Positions 46,055-59,675 of a stretch of 64,000 nucleotides of DNA are shown one piece after another; position 1 is the stretch's first letter; the number at the start of each line of letters is the position of its first letter. Made by a program: the position numbers and the translations under genes. This DNA comes from Acanthopleura granulata. Taxonomy: Eukaryota; Mollusca; Polyplacophora; Chitonida; Chitonidae. Location: the NCBI GenBank assembly GCA_016165875.1, contig JABBOT010000011.1:16323808-16387807 (forward strand). Direction: 5' to 3'. The notes below the pieces were generated by a model. That model ran no database searches, was not told the origin of the DNA, and saw only the letters and a list, made by a program, of their open reading frames with translations.

Positions 46055-48310
46055 AGAAACCCTTTAACAAACTTTAAGTGCCCAAACCTGTGTATCATTT
46101 TGCTCTTTCCTGCAGTACTTTAGTCATGTACGTGTTGATGTATTTATAAAACGTCCCGGTAGTACACAAGCACTGCAACGTCACAGTGAGAAAGGGTGTG
46201 TTTTACTGTCATTCAAACCCTTTACATTATTTGTGTTGTCGGAGTTTTTCATTAAATACTCAGATATAAATGCTATTTTAATGGACAATTCTTCAGTGAA
46301 GATGATATAAGGACTAGTGTGTCCTTACAAACTACGATGCGTGTGCATCTCAAAATGTTATTTCACGACCAAGTACAAAGAGAGAAGAAGAAAAAACTCC
46401 TCTCAGCAACAATAAGACAACAACAACAGCAGTAACGCCTTTAATGCTACTATACCTTTAATACTATAAAACTTGCGCCTGCAGCTGAAGACACAAATTT
46501 AATATCAAGAGAAGCACGGATTCAAGTCTGTCCACTGTAAATGCTGCCCATATCAGGAAATGTTCTACTAAAAGTGTTTCATGGTTCAGAAAAAAATAAG
46601 CGAGGGGATTTGACATTTAATATGGACAACCTGTGTCGAAGCTTGAAACTCTGTTGCCATGTGCAGATAAATATTTTTGAGTTTTAAAATCACAAATCAC
46701 TAATACCATGGGGAAGAACTGGACATGTACCAGTGAGAAATAATACAAGAAGAAATTATTGATAAATTTTGAGTGACATTTTGTTGAAGTTATTGGTCTA
46801 AGTTTTAGTAGAAGGCTGCATACCCCACCCCCCACCCCCTATTACTGCAGATGATAATAAATCTGATAACCCTTGTTGAAAACGGTGGACACGCAGGTGA
46901 CGACGCGGGCCTTCTGATTACAGCTGCATGTGTGACTACACTCTGTGTTAGAAATATAAGCTGCTTCGTCCCATTAACCTAACAACAACTGAGGAGGTAA
47001 TACCGTCAGTGGTGTAATGTGGGAGTATCTCAGCATGCTAGTCTTTTAATTGCTGGATCAGTCTCAAGCCCTTGCACCTCATGGATCCGGGGAAATGCTC
47101 CACCTTGACTTTTCTTGGGTCCTCGTCATTATCTGTGGTCAACAAAATCCAAGAGCAATTTATGTGACCTTACGTAAAATTCTTACCATAGAGCAAAAGA
47201 AAAACATTTTCTTTTTGATATTAACCTCCATGAGTCAATAACATTGTGAAACGATTCATTTCCTGGTCATGTGGATTGCAAGCAGAATGCTGCTAACTGT
47301 AAGTATAATCATCAGTGTCATTTGGAATTCGAAAGTACATAGACATTGACACTTCCGTTTTACAATTTTGCACTGCTTTCATGACTGTCCAGGGTGAGGT
47401 AAGCCACCGGGCTTCAGTAAGTTAATGACAAGTGTTCGTGTGACATACAGCTTTACAGGCCATGCTGGAAGCAAATCGTCTTCAGCTAACATTATACTGT
47501 GCAAATGGCTCCGATAGCGTAAAAATATACCAATTTTATGCCCAAGGCATGCTTTGATGATCAAGGCAGAAATCGATTGAAAGCCAATGTTCCTCACACC
47601 TCGGACGCCACGCGTTTTTCCTCCGTGTTTATTAAACGGTGTGTCGGAGAGGGTTTTTTAGGCCGTTATGAAATAACAAATATAATGTGGATCATAGATA
47701 CATGTACAAAATGCACATCATCTATTGAATGGGTTATGCAGTAAACATTAAACCTGTCTCCAAACTGCAAAAGATCATCATAGTCTTGAGTAAACGCATG
47801 GACATTGGCCGGAGATGTCGAACAGATTAAAACTTCTTTCAACCCACCGCTAGGAAACTGTCACCTCGACGCTCCTGTATGCTGATGGCGTGGATAAAGG
47901 CCTAAGTGTTCGTCCATGTGAGTGATGTGAAGATTAAGGTAAGAGTCCAATGAAAAGGATTGCTTCGTAACATTTGGAATCGATTACTTAGATGACAATT
48001 ACCCTGATATATCGTCATATTGCCCAGTTCTTTACGATCTAACTTGAACTCCAGGATGTTAGTAGCGCGTTGCTCTTGATACTTCAAAAGCTTGCTGATT
48101 CCCAGGTAAATAGATGATCGTAGGGATATTTAAAACTAATACCATTACTTTCCAGGAGACCAATTTCATGTGGTTGAGAAAAGATTTTGAGAAAGTCGCT
48201 AGATCGTGAACAGGGCGTCATGGGCTATTATTAGCACTTGATCATGGCGTCATACTTGGCTACCTCTCGCGCAATCCCACAGCCTCCTAAATCACTTCAT
48301 TCACTCCAAC
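46055..48310. other. Spacer after CARD gene, copy B
   Basis: Partner of 10560-12790. Contains the C-rich run at about 46823-46839. The CARD 3' UTR must begin here, but no clear AATAAA stands out. No other gene seen. Confidence 0.45.
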
Positions 48311-48314
48311 AAAA

Positions 48315-49085
48315 ATAGTCGTCCGACATTGCTCTGACGTTGGGATTTGCATTTAGAAATGACTTGGTCGCTCAAATACCCACGTCAGACAACCCTAGTA
48401 TGGGAGACTTTTCCCCCTGCCTTCGCCATATATAATTTTATAGGGATAATGCAATTGAGTATCATTTATAAGGAGAAAACATGCAAGCTGTGTGGTACTA
48501 ACATGTTTCAAGTCGGCCGCCATGCGAGTAAACCGGTAAAAGCAATTTTGGGAATGTGCCCATGAGCGGATGTGTGTAATGTTTTTTTCAACACATGTTG
48601 TTTTCTTTTACTCTCCTGAATTTTTTTCTTTCTTTTTTCATTTCGTTTTTTTGGCAATGAACTTTTGAAGTATTTTTAATTTTTACTTATAGAATTGTTG
48701 TTTTGCACTATATGAAGGAAAGTCAACTGTGAATTATGTAGTTCAGAAGTTCACGATTCATATGTTCACGTGCCACTGAAACAAGGCGGGAAATCGTGGA
48801 TTTCTCGGAACATATGGCAGCAGTGTAACTGGCAGGCTGTTTTGCGAGAAAGCAAACTTTATTGAATGACACTTGCAAAACTATGTGTGGCGATGAGGAG
48901 TTGAAACTTTACGCTGAGGATTCGACCAGCTAGAGGTATGTTGAGTGCTTTTTCTTGATGCCAACTGTTAAGTCACCACGTCTCTCCCACTAGGGCTCTC
49001 TGACGTGCGTATTTCAGCGACTGCGTCATTTCCAATGCAAATCCCAACGTCAGAACAATCTCGGACTACAAAAATATCTGCACGA
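48315..49085. repeat. Long inverted repeat, copy B
   Basis: Arms at about 48315-48410 and 48970-49075 are the same as at 12795-13455. The centre here has an extra T-rich ~100 bp (ttttttctttctttttt) replacing the copy A sequence around 13100-13140. Confidence 0.55.
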
Positions 49086-49089
49086 CTTA

Positions 49090-50220
49090 ACATGTCAAAT
49101 GACATGAAAAAAAAATCCTGATATATAGAAAACGGCGAGAATAAATAACGTAACATTTAATGGCATAATTTGCACCAAGCTCTTTGTTTTCCATTCAGTG
49201 GCCAACTTGTCACAACTAATGTACACGATTAAACTGGTAACAGAACTGACACTGAATTTGTACGCCATAAACACACTGGACACGCCCTACCGCTGCTTCC
49301 GGCTTGGATCTCGCAGACGCTGCTCTATGATTGGACAATCACACTATTCTTTTCAGCTTTTGGTAAATCGACCGAGTGTGCGTAGTCTATAAGTCCAAGA
49401 TGTTAATTAGTGAAGATATATCTTGAGCTTAAAAGTGTTCAAGACATAGCTAAAGGCCTCTTCAAGTCTATCAGCGTCACTTGAACGGTAAAAATAGTAG
49501 TACAGAGAAGCCAAGAAATCAGAACGGATTCAGGATTCCTTCAACTTGTACTTTTTTTTCGAAAAATTATTACTTTAGAAACTGTCAGGCAGGTTATTGT
49601 CATGCATTGTCAGGTAAAGGATTTTGTGTATTATTTAGAAATAAAGACTTTTATTTTTCATTCTTATTGTGACTACCTACCCTCGGCAAAACTGCACCTA
49701 AGCATAATAACTTTGCTTCTTCGGTGATCTAGATACAGAAAGGATACAATATAAAAGACTACAGCACAAAGAGTAAAACCAAAACAGCGACGGCAATGTG
49801 ATAATTAACAAAGGGTAAACTATACCCTACACCTAACCGGGGAAACACGCCGTCTTGTCAGTTTACCTCACTAATTTTAACTGTTCATGTAAATATTTTA
49901 AAAGTAACAACTTCCAGACACAAGCAGAATTAGGTCGAAAATAAATACTTGCACTGGTATTTAGTGCAATTTATTAGAAACCATTGGTGAAGAATTACTA
50001 ATCTCATCTTTAATACACAATCGCATAAAGAGACAGACTCACATGATTCTCGCACATTTTTCCAATTCCTTTTCACAAGTGGTACCATTTCGGCATTTGA
50101 AGAGATCTGTTCATTTGATCAACAATCAGATTTCGTGTTTGAACTGATTTGTTGATTTGGACAAGAAATGGATTTCGAGTTTAAACAAAGAATCGCTACC
50201 AGTGATAAATACTGTTTCGA
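49090..50220. other. Spacer, copy B
   Basis: Partner of 13456-14619, including the CCAAT, 'tctataagtcc' (about 49386) and AATAAA (about 49648) cluster. No gene recognised. Confidence 0.4.
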
Positions 50221-50221
50221 A

Positions 50222-50345
50222 TCTTTTCTATTCTATTCTATTCTATTCTGTTCTGTCGTGTCGTGTCGCGTCACGTCACGTCACATTAATTATGTTATGT
50301 TATGTTACATTATATCACATGCTATTTATTATATTATATTACATT
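50222..50345 (+). repeat. Short pentamer tract, copy B
   Basis: TTCTA units, then GTCGT/GTCAC and GTTAT/TTATA units in five-base phase: the unexpanded counterpart of 14620-15260. Confidence 0.85.
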
Positions 50346-50429
50346 ATATTATGCGAGACAATACGATAACTACCGTCAATCCGAACTACCAAACACTAAT
50401 ATCCGAATTGATGTAGTCATCCTTATCGC

Positions 50430-50500
50430 TCCGTCAATAAACGGCGGTTGGTCACTGAAAAACGAGGTCACAGTTTCGAATCCTGCACTTGCTAGTTTGA
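50430..50500 (+). repeat. tRNA-like sequence, copy B
   Basis: Partner of 15325-15400, with the same 'ggtcacagtttcgaatcctg' T-arm-like block. Confidence 0.4.
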
Positions 50501-51108
50501 CTCTGTCGAAGTCTCATGGGCGAGACGAACAGCCTTGGTTCTCTCCATACTGTATTCTTTCGCCAATAAACCAGGATGGAAGGAAACATAGAGTGTTTCA
50601 TATTTCTGCTCTATTTTCATTGGTTGGTAATCGTTTACAAAACTTCCTGTACCCATATCCCAACCCCAACCACCAGCAAAATTTAACGTATTGGCAATTT
50701 GCTAAAGGCCAACATGTGCTTATTTTTTCGGTAAAATAATCGAGAAACAGTCAGATACCGACACCGACAAACATAGGCTGATAAAAACAGTTCTTGATTG
50801 TAGCAAATTTACAAGTATAGTCCTATACCAAAAGCCATTCCCGCGATAAACAAGATACCGCGCGCAACAGTTAATGTCCCTTGAGGGGATGACCACTCAT
50901 CCTTTTAAGAAATCCTAGACCACTGACGTCAAATAAGTTGCAATTAACATCTCTGCACTTTTTTTCCACCTAATTATGCCTCACCCATAGTGCACGGGGA
51001 CGTGTATGTTGCTGCCGTTTACGTATTTACATGGACTTTTGGAACGAAGCCCTATAACTGAGGTCCACCGACGGTTAGGTCTGTTACATGCGGTTATTTG
51101 GCAACTAT
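50500..51108. other. Spacer upstream of truncated GPCR, copy B
   Basis: No gene recognised. At about 51107 the sequence jumps over ~800 bp that copy A keeps (16018-16815), which removes the GPCR acceptor, start codon and N-terminus. Confidence 0.5.
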
Positions 51109-51916
51109 TTTGTCAACTCTCTTTTCCTGTGGGCCATTACAAGGGTAGACAACTCCGAAGTGAAGGCCAGACGGTTCATCATAAGCTTGAGCATAGCAAA
51201 TATGATGCTGCCAATCCTTGTGGCACTAGATCCGTATTCCATAACAGCAATAATATATATGAAGGGAAACTTTCTTTCACCTGACATTTGTGTGCTTGGC
51301 GTGTACGCCACGATCGGATTAATTCTTATCTGTACACAGGTCGCTTCTGTCCTCGGCCTGGCTGGCGATCGCATTTATGCCGTGGCTCGACCTCTGACCT
51401 ACAGCGCTATTGGTTACACTGGCCCGACAAAGATATGCATCCTGATACTGCCTTGGTTCTTTGCCATAACCGTCTGGGTTATCTCTGTACTTATAACTTT
51501 TTATACGTTTGTCTGAGTCGGCAATTCCAGGTGTTCCCATGTTTTGCTGACACCTGCTGAACGCCTATATGAAGATGTCAGGTTCAGAAACCTTAGACAC
51601 TTTGTTATCTGGCGCAAATGTGTTTTCCTTTGCGGTTTACATCTCCATCTTTCTGATCCTCATTTTCGTATTTTGCTGAAGTGCAAGAGGATATGCTCTC
51701 ACGGAAGATTCCGCTATCATAACAAATTCCCTCCTTCTTCTGTACATGTTTGGACCCAATATTTTGATGAGTTGAATACCTTCTATTCATAGATGCTTAC
51801 CTATTAGGTTCAAACAGGGCAGAGAACAACAAGGCAGAGAGCGGATGGGCGGTGTTTCATCAAGGACAGTCACAGAGGAAACAGTGTTCAAAACAGAATT
51901 TAGCTTAACTGTATGA
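51109..51916 (+). pseudogene. Rhodopsin-family GPCR pseudogene, copy B
   Basis: Lacks the N-terminus and most of TM1. The frame from FVNSLFLWAITR continues through TM2 (SIANMMLPILVALDPY), TM3, GDRIYAVARPLTY and an intact TM4 (ILPWFFAITVWVISVLITF), then meets the TGA shared with copy A. A frame change gives TM6-like VYISIFLILIFVFC, the second shared TGA, and SARGYALTEDSAIITNSLLL, where a ~25-bp deletion removes the TM7 DPLIL motif kept in A. A chance 142-aa open frame begins at 51088 by fusion with upstream DNA. No functional receptor is possible. Confidence 0.75.
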
Positions 51917-51929
51917 ACCATGAACGCTG

Positions 51930-52095
51930 TTTGATTTATTTATTTATTTGATTGGTGTTTTACGCCGTACTCAAAATATTTCACTTACACGACGCCGGCC
52001 AGAATTATGGTGGGAGGAAACCGGGCAGAGCCCAGGAGAAACCCACGGCCATCCGCAGGTTGCTGGCAGCCCTTCCCAGGTACGGCCGGAGACAC
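51930..52095 (-). mobile_element. SINE 3' half, antisense, copy B
   Basis: Partner of 17657-17815, well preserved. Confidence 0.85.
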
Positions 52096-52653
52096 GCTGT
52101 TTGAATCACAGGCTTTTGTATTGCCGGGGTTATATCTGCATGGAATGAAGAGTTTGCTATAAATTAAGAAATACATGTAACATTACAGGGTCTACGAACT
52201 GGTCATACATTGATTTGTGGTGTTTGTGGATTTGTACAAGGAGCTGTTTTCCTCTAGGTGTGCCTTTTGTCTCTGGTTCGTAACTTTCATACTCTATGTA
52301 TAAATCTTAAAGAAACCAGACTGTGTACTAAACGGTCCTCAATCAGTACCGTATGAATTTTGTATTATGGCATGCTTCAGACAGCATGGTTTTAGGGAAA
52401 GTTCACACTTAAAGGAGAACACCGGGGAAATATTGGGCAATTTGTGGTAAGAGAATACGGTTTGAAGATTTAAAAACGACCATCAATTTATTTTAGAATT
52501 TTTTCAGTTCCGGGTCAACAATTTGAAGACAAGTCATATCACTCACCCAATCGCGAATAATAAATACCTCAATGTAAAACGGGATGTAACTGTGAAAATA
52601 ATTTTGATCAATCAGAACTCAGGATTATGTAAAGCTCAATTCGCAGAAATGAC

Positions 52654-52959
52654 ATGAATTGGGCCCTTAAATCATTAACAGTCTATCTTTTGAATGTACA
52701 TAACGGTACTCATGTACGGATGCGAATTCGACTCAATTACGGACGGTTGACTGCAGCCATTTTTGTTGTCAGTGCACACACAACAAAGAGCTGGCAGAAT
52801 GTCACAGGGTGTAGATTTTGGCTGGACAAACAGCACGCCGAATACAGACGGGAAGGAAGCCGACTTGAAACTTTATCGCTAGAGAGCGAAGGGCCCGATT
52901 CAGATGAATCAACCAACATCGGGTCGGTAAACTGTCAGCGTCTTCTGAGAGCTTCGTGA
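52654..52959 (+). other. Unidentified open frame, copy B
   Basis: 101-codon frame containing LNYGRLTAAIFVVSAHTTKS, VTGCRFWLDKQHAEYRREGS and an acidic tail LESEGPDSDESTNIG. A possible acceptor (ggttgactgcag) ends at 52755. Copy A has lost the tail codons. No family recognised; could be a last exon of a decayed gene. Confidence 0.25.
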
Positions 52960-53042
52960 GCTTACGGCGATAAAGCATACGTTACATACAGAACGTATAA
53001 ACAATTATCGTATGATGTTTTTTAAGTCTTCAAAACTTACTT

Positions 53043-53150
53043 ACCAATGCCATCGCTGTGAATTCAAGCCGAGCACACGCTTGCGTCATCTCCGCAAGTG
53101 AAATATTCTTGAGTACGGCGCGAAACACCAATCAAATAAATAAAGTAAAT
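53043..53150 (+). mobile_element. SINE 3' part at an A/B breakpoint
   Basis: Partner of 19990-20150, but its head is missing because 18928-20037 of copy A has no counterpart here. Confidence 0.75.
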
Positions 53151-53384
53151 AAATAATCATTGATGAAAGACCAGTGCAAAAATAATCAGTTAAAGGAAAA
53201 TATTGTTATTACCATTATCTTATCTTTAAAAAACTTTTTCCCCGATTTTACGTAAGTACAGCAGCATAAATATTTTGGGCCATCTTCCTGTCACACGTTT
53301 ACTTTGTGTCAAGTGAGCCAAAAAGTAAAGGTCATGGACAGGGCCACAGACAATTACTTAGTATTATTTGATATATTTTATAGG

Positions 53385-53515
53385 TGTTGTACACCTTACT
53401 CAAGAACATTTCACGGCGACCGTGGTGGGAGGAAACCGGGCACAACCCGGTCGCAGCCCACGACCAGCCGCAAGTTGTTGACAGCCCTTCGCACTCACGA
53501 CCCCAGAGGAAGTCA
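53385..53515 (-). mobile_element. SINE 3' fragment, antisense, copy B
   Basis: Partner of 20375-20500. Confidence 0.7.
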
Positions 53516-53579
53516 CACTGGGGCCAAAGACCTGAAACTTTCACCCAAAAACTGTCCTCTGTAAATGCTGCCACCTTAC

Positions 53580-56500
53580 TGAGTGTAAGAAGATACTCCA
53601 GTTCCCATAGACCAACACAACACCCAGTGTAAGGTTACTGGAGTTTATTAGTGCCAAAGTCCCAATGGACCATTAAATCCCATTGCCAATTCCATTACCT
53701 GTAAACACATGCACAACAAAAGTGCTACTGCTTGTAATATTCATGTCACATATCGATTATAATACAAGAGTATTGCATATTCTGTTATGGACATTAATAT
53801 CATATCTTTCCTTATGACACTCAGGCATATATATTATACTATAGTTCAAAAGTATTGTCACCTATAGTAATAATCCTGTTAAACTCAATTCAGTTAACAT
53901 CCCACAAAACAGCTACAAATCTGAATAAAACATTAGACAGTAAGGTACAAATACATTGTAGTTGATACCATCTAACCTATATCTTAAAAGTTAATAATGT
54001 ACTCCATGGGTTTGACTACCCTGTTTAACCATTGTTTTTTTATGTAATAACAATGAGAAACATTAATTGAAAATTGGAAACAAAATTAAATGTCACAATG
54101 AAATAACAAACCATTAATTTCAAATAATTCAGTAAAAAACAATAATTGCTTAGTTCCACATTATTCAGCTAAATGCAACTACTTAACTGATATAAGAACA
54201 AACTGTATGATTAGCAAACCATATATATGTGCGTATGTATAAGTACATGTAGCATATTTATATGACAATTTATGAGTGTAAGTTTAAGCATGGTGTAACA
54301 ATAAACACCATAAAATATTCATTAATCACTGGACAATTCTCACCCTCAAATGTATACAGACAGCATGAGTACATCAGATCAGGTTCACGGTCTAAACATC
54401 ATAGTAAACAGCAGCCCACAGGCACATCAGAACAAGGGGCACAACTCAGGCGAACAGAGTAGCAAACAACTGGAGTGAAGCTTAGCCTACAATTACAAAG
54501 TTCCTAACTTAGTTACACTCATAATGAACAATATTTCCAACATGATAAATCATAAGCATGTTGCTGATACATTTTCATAAACAATAGACCAGGGTACTGC
54601 TACACACAAGCTCTGAGATTTACTGCACATTCACATGGCACTCGTTGGTTCAGTATGTAGCGCTAATGCATTAGGAAGAAAACAATGATTTATTCACATT
54701 TAAGCGTTGAACCTAACTTTGATAAGCGACTACGATAACAAGAACAGTTTAGAACATGATTAAACTCACATGGTCAGTAGTTACTTACAGAAAAAAAACA
54801 ATGGTTTAATTCGCTGGCTCAGTTCGACAATCCGTACGTATCTCAGTCGTAAAACAAAAAATGGCGACCATCAAAACATACACGCCGTCACGGAAATTAT
54901 AAAATATAAAATCAGATATAAAAATAGTTCTACTAGAAATAGTGCATAAACTAATTACCCGTTAAGTCATATGACATGATTTTCATAAAATAAATTAAGC
55001 ATTCTAACTAAAGTTATACAGAATCGATCACACTCGGCATTTTCCGTATGTCATATAGTAATCTCACACACCACTCTTACATGAGCAATAACAGATACGG
55101 TAGATATTTACGGAGAAAACCTTCTTAACGAATTTGTGTGAAACTGGTTTCGAACCGTACGTGAACTCACAGCGACCGCCATGGTGAAATGCCCTTGAGT
55201 CATTCCGCTCGGCTAACATGTTTTATCCCTTCAAGGCTGCTGTTATGACGTATATTTCATCGTGGATATGGTAGATTTTAAACGTATCCTCAAATAAGAG
55301 ATACTCTACTAATAACGCCTTGACACGCGATCAAGGTAAATAGTAAGACGAAAACAATACAAAGGCAGCTTCACATAGAAATAAACAAAAATATTCTGTT
55401 CCCTTATCTGGGTGTGACAAAATAAAAGCTCCTGGCCTCACAGTGAGCTTAAAGGGAAGACGTCTTAATCTCTTGGGGGTCTGCAACCAGTAACAAACTC
55501 TCCTCAGAAACAAGACCAAATTTCTGCCGTAATACCTGTAGGCATCGAAACCGATATTAGCCGTCAACCATACAAGCCGTCAACAAAAATGGGCGCTTCG
55601 AGGCGAATGTTCGCTAGACTAGTTTCCAAAACAACAATTAACAGAAACCGCCTAGGACTAAGAAAGTATATGAAATAAAACAGACCCAATTTAAATTATT
55701 TCAACCAGTCACATGTACAACAAGTCTATTTATGATTTCGACTGATGTTCATGTTTGTAGCATTGCTAGACTGTTTTTAAAAAAAATACCACTGTACAAA
55801 TATTGTTTCGAACTGTTTTTGTATTGTATACATAGAGGGCCTCCGGGAAGAGCAGAATGTAAATTTGACAGAGTTGCCCTCTTTAAATTAAGGTTTCATT
55901 CATTCATACACCCATTTATATTTTTGTACTGAATGATTTGCATTGTTCGTATGTTTTTGGGTAATGGTGCAAGAATCCGATATCTCCCACTGCTTAAGTA
56001 GCATTCAAAAGATGTTCATCATAAAATGTCGTACTGGTGTTTTATTCGTTTCTTTATTTACCAAATCACATTTCCACCACCGTGCCCGGCCACACTAGGA
56101 GATGACTATGTTAGGTCTTATGAAGACGATAGGCGTTTTGTTTCAGACGAGTTCCAAATGAACCTTATCCTGTTGATATATTGTGCAACATTTATCGTTG
56201 ACAATGCGGAATATAGCGTTTTATATATATAAGTGGGAAATAGTTCTCAAAAGTTGTAATTGGTGTTGAAGATGCTATCTGGTAAAATGTGATATTAAAT
56301 TCAAAACTGTCGTCATACCCGATCATGCTCGGTATGTGTCATCATAATATTAGCTTTGTCAAGGTCCATAACATTGCACAAATGCCGCAATTCCCTGAAA
56401 TAAAAAAATAATAAAAGGAGTAAAACTAATAAAAACAACACAAAAAGAAAAATGAAGGGAAAAAGCAAAAAACCCAAACTTGAACAGTATAACTCTTCAG

Positions 56501-57425
56501 GTTTAATATTATATTAATTTTAATTCCATGTGACAAGCCGTTTTTGGGAAGTACTCGTAAAATCTGTCTCGTGCTTCCAGTGGGTACGCTGATGGCGTCA
56601 TGCGAACATTTCTAACTATTGATGTAAACGATCATAAAATCCAAAGTTTATTAAAAGGCATAAAGTATGAATTTCTTTGTTGTTTTTTTTTTTCGGAGGA
56701 GAGGGAGGTTGGCATAACTTTTTCATTTTCCTTAAAACTGTAATTTTAGCTTTCGAGTTCCGTTTCATGTATCTTGAGTTCAGTGCGCTAAAAAGGAGAA
56801 AACGTATTGAAAAAAAATATGCTTAAGTCGTCCAAATTCAAAAGTTTTCGCTGTGATTACATTGGTGCATGCGGTGAAATGCGAACTGAAGTGGAAATTC
56901 CCGATGAGTTGTCACGAGTCATGCCCACTCGACCAGCAGCGTTAATGGACGCGTTAAGTTGTTAACTTCCTTATACTATATCAGGCAATGGCTACCTCAC
57001 TAAAGGTGAACACAGAGCCCCTGTATCCTCCGTGACTCGACTTACAGTAAGTAGGACTGACAACACTAGATAACAGACACTGCACATGCTGGCCTGCGTT
57101 AAATCAGTGGCGTTTTCAGTACCCGGTAGAAGTGTCAGTTTCTGGCATGAGCAAACTGACCTGTGTCGGACACAAAACTTTATACCCGAGTCAAATGATA
57201 TGGTAAGGGGTTAGACAGAGCGCCTGTCTAACGCCAGAAGTAAGACAACACTACAGGTGAGAAAGATATTTTATTACATTTTTATGTTATACTGAGATCC
57301 TAACTGACCGAGCTCTGTGACAATGAGCTCTCAAAGATGAGTGCCTAATCCTTGACCAAAGTGATCTCGAATTGGAATCAGGTCATCGCTGTGGTTTTAT
57401 GCTTGTAAGTTTGTCCTAGTAAGTT
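53580..57425. other. AT-rich spacer, copy B
   Basis: Partner of 20580-23885, with a SINE head scrap at about 55150-55225 (-). 56661-57210 is absent from copy A; its right edge is the hairpin gttagacag-agcgc-ctgtctaac (about 57210-57233). No gene recognised. Confidence 0.5.
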
Positions 57426-57426
57426 T

Positions 57427-57565
57427 GTCAGGGTCACTTTGCACGAAGCCATCTTAACGTTACGACCATGTATAGCTGTCATGGTCATGCAATGCCTACA
57501 ATGGCTCTGCGAGCTATCCATTGTATGTACTTTTAACGTTAAGAAGGCTTCGTGCAGTTGACTGG
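57427..57565. mobile_element. MITE-like foldback element, copy B
   Basis: Ends 'agggtcactttgcacgaagc' with 'catcttaacgttac' and 'ttaacgttaagaaggcttcg' with 'tgcagttgac'. Simpler than the nested version at 23889-24090. Confidence 0.65.
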
Positions 57566-57738
57566 ACTCGGGTCTCCTGTTTTCGTCCGCCTGTAAGCCT
57601 GGTCGTCAACCTTTAATTGAAATAGTATTGCATATGGCCGATGTCACGAATAAAACAAATAAATAAATAGATAAATAAATAAATAAATAAATAAAGGTGT
57701 GGGTACAGTATATTTGCGTCTGAATCGGGTGGTCGTGG

Positions 57739-57958
57739 TCAGCGGAGTGGCTGTAGTGTGTATCCAGAGGACTGCAGCTTGGAGAGTAAATCCAGAGCTG
57801 TGAGGACAGTGTGATAATTGGTAAATTGTTGCACATAACCGCTGAAATCTGTTCTGTTGTCAATTTGCTCCAGCAAATATGTTATAGAAATAAATCTTTG
57901 CTGTAAAAAGGCCTGGAGATAGGGTAAATATGTACGCTTCCGGATGCCTACGCCTTCA
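57739..57958 (-). CDS. Conserved terminal exon, unidentified protein, copy B
   Basis: Same acceptor (cacttcag), length and stop as the exon at 24251-24470. Reads EGVGIRKRTYLPYLQAFLQQ, then RFISITYLLEQIDNRTDFSG, YVQQFTNYHTVLTALDLLSK and LQSSGYTLQPLR-stop. The open frame and conservative substitutions between copies support a real coding exon of a - strand gene whose other exons I could not find. Confidence 0.45.
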
Positions 57959-58126
57959 CTGAAGTGAATTTTGGGTCAATTTGTCCTTCATGTCTCAAGC
58001 ATGAAATACTTTTGAGTTATATCAAACCAAATGTTAAATCAATGTGCTGAGTAATACATATAGTCTAAAGTCTGTTTCAACTTTAAATATATTTGATACC
58101 GTTTAGAACCAACGAGAACACTGAAA

Positions 58127-58450
58127 ATGTGGGCAGTTACAGTCAGGCTGTTGTAGCATTTCTCACCAAGGCCAACGCTCAAAATTGGGACTTCCTTCCG
58201 AAATGTCAGGACAAGTTCAAAGTGGAATTCTGCCATCTTCATTATACCACATACACGGGAGCAATGTACAAGTGGCCGTCCTTATGACAGGGAATACTTC
58301 AAGCAGTTGCAGTGGTAATTATAAAAAGCTAAAATACTCGCAAATTGCAAAGATGCTACTGCTCGTTCAAGCAACTCTTTCATCTGCATTGGTCTCTGGA
58401 CTCAGTACTTCGAAACATTGCGCCCAGCTTCTGAGGGGGAAATACAAATA
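58127..58450 (+). pseudogene. Broken counterpart of small secreted frame, copy B
   Basis: Starts MWAVTVRLL and stops at once because one base is lost relative to 24647. Another frame gives PKCQDKFKVEFCHLHYTTYT. Either B is a pseudogene or neither copy is coding. Confidence 0.2.
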
Positions 58451-58644
58451 ACAAAAAACTACAAATATAAATTTTACAAATTTTTTACAAATAACTCCCG
58501 GTACCTCAGTCATTTTATAATCCCGTAATTACGATATAAAAGAACAAAATAACGAATGACTTATTTAGTTGTTACGGATTAGCAATGATATTCACGGATA
58601 CGCTCAGAATGCCTATAATTGCGTATTCTGTGCAAGCTACATGT

Positions 58645-58905
58645 ATTTGATTGGTGTTTTACGCCGTACTCAAGAATATTTCATTTACACGAGGGTGGCC
58701 AGTATTATGGTGGGAGGAAACCGGGCAGAGCCCGGGGGAAACCCACCACCATCCTCAGGTTGCTGGCAGACCTTCCCAGATCTTCCTCCTGGAGAGGAAA
58801 CCAGCATGAACTGAACATGAACTCACAACGACCGCATTGGTGAGAGGCTCACAGACCATTGCCCTGCGCTAACACGCTTACCAGCAAAGCCACAGAAGCC
58901 CCTCT
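58645..58905 (-). mobile_element. Full-length SINE, antisense, copy B
   Basis: Partner of 25167-25427 and one of the best preserved in the window ('aaaccgggcagagcccgggg'). Confidence 0.9.
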
Positions 58906-59481
58906 TTATATATCTTAAGTTGACGTTCATATATAGAATGATTTCACTGGAAAAAAATTGGCACTTTTCAACTCACAGCATTGTGAGAAAGTTACTAAAA
59001 CTGGATATTCATTTTACTTTCTTGAAAGGAGTGTGAAAACACCAGTGATTTTATTGTTGATGGGAGGGTAAAGAAATAGAAAACAGCGTCTTCCGACAAC
59101 TTCCCGAAACACAGAGGTATTCTGTGTTTTAAGGACTCTGGGCGTACATATATAAAAACTAGAAACCTCTTCTCAGACGTCTTTAAATGATACAACTACA
59201 TGTATATATCTCGTTTGACTTCTAAAGATTGGATCAGGCACAAAGACGTGATATTATTACATGTAGCATTACATAAACTTTCCTGACGTGAAATTCGTGT
59301 TGAAGTTGGAAATGTGTCCGTGGTGGAAAAGTGATGAAAATGTAATAGGTATCAGAGCAATGAACAAATTTAGTTGAATATACATGCATATATAAAGTCT
59401 TAGATACACATGTGCTGTATCTTGCTAAGTATATCTGGTCTTCGAAGAAGAGGGAATGTCAAAAGTGCTGTAGCACATATA

Positions 59482-59675
59482 TTCATTTATTTATTTCATT
59501 AGTGCTTTACGTCGTACTCAGGAATATTTCACCTATACGACGTCGACGTTGTCCGGTGGAGACCGGACAGAACCCTGCGAAGGCCTACCACCATCGAGAG
59601 ATGGCTGGCATGCAGACCTTTCCACGTACCTTTAGATCGAGCGGAAAGCAGCATCACCTGGGCTCCAACACACAG
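59482..59675 (-). mobile_element. Diverged SINE, antisense, copy B
   Basis: Partner of 26190-26412; its head end is shortened. Confidence 0.7.

Noticed and set aside
51088..51516. 142-aa GPCR-like protein starting MRLFGNYFVN as a functional gene
   Set aside because: The start is a fusion created by the 800-bp deletion, and only TM2-TM4 are present.
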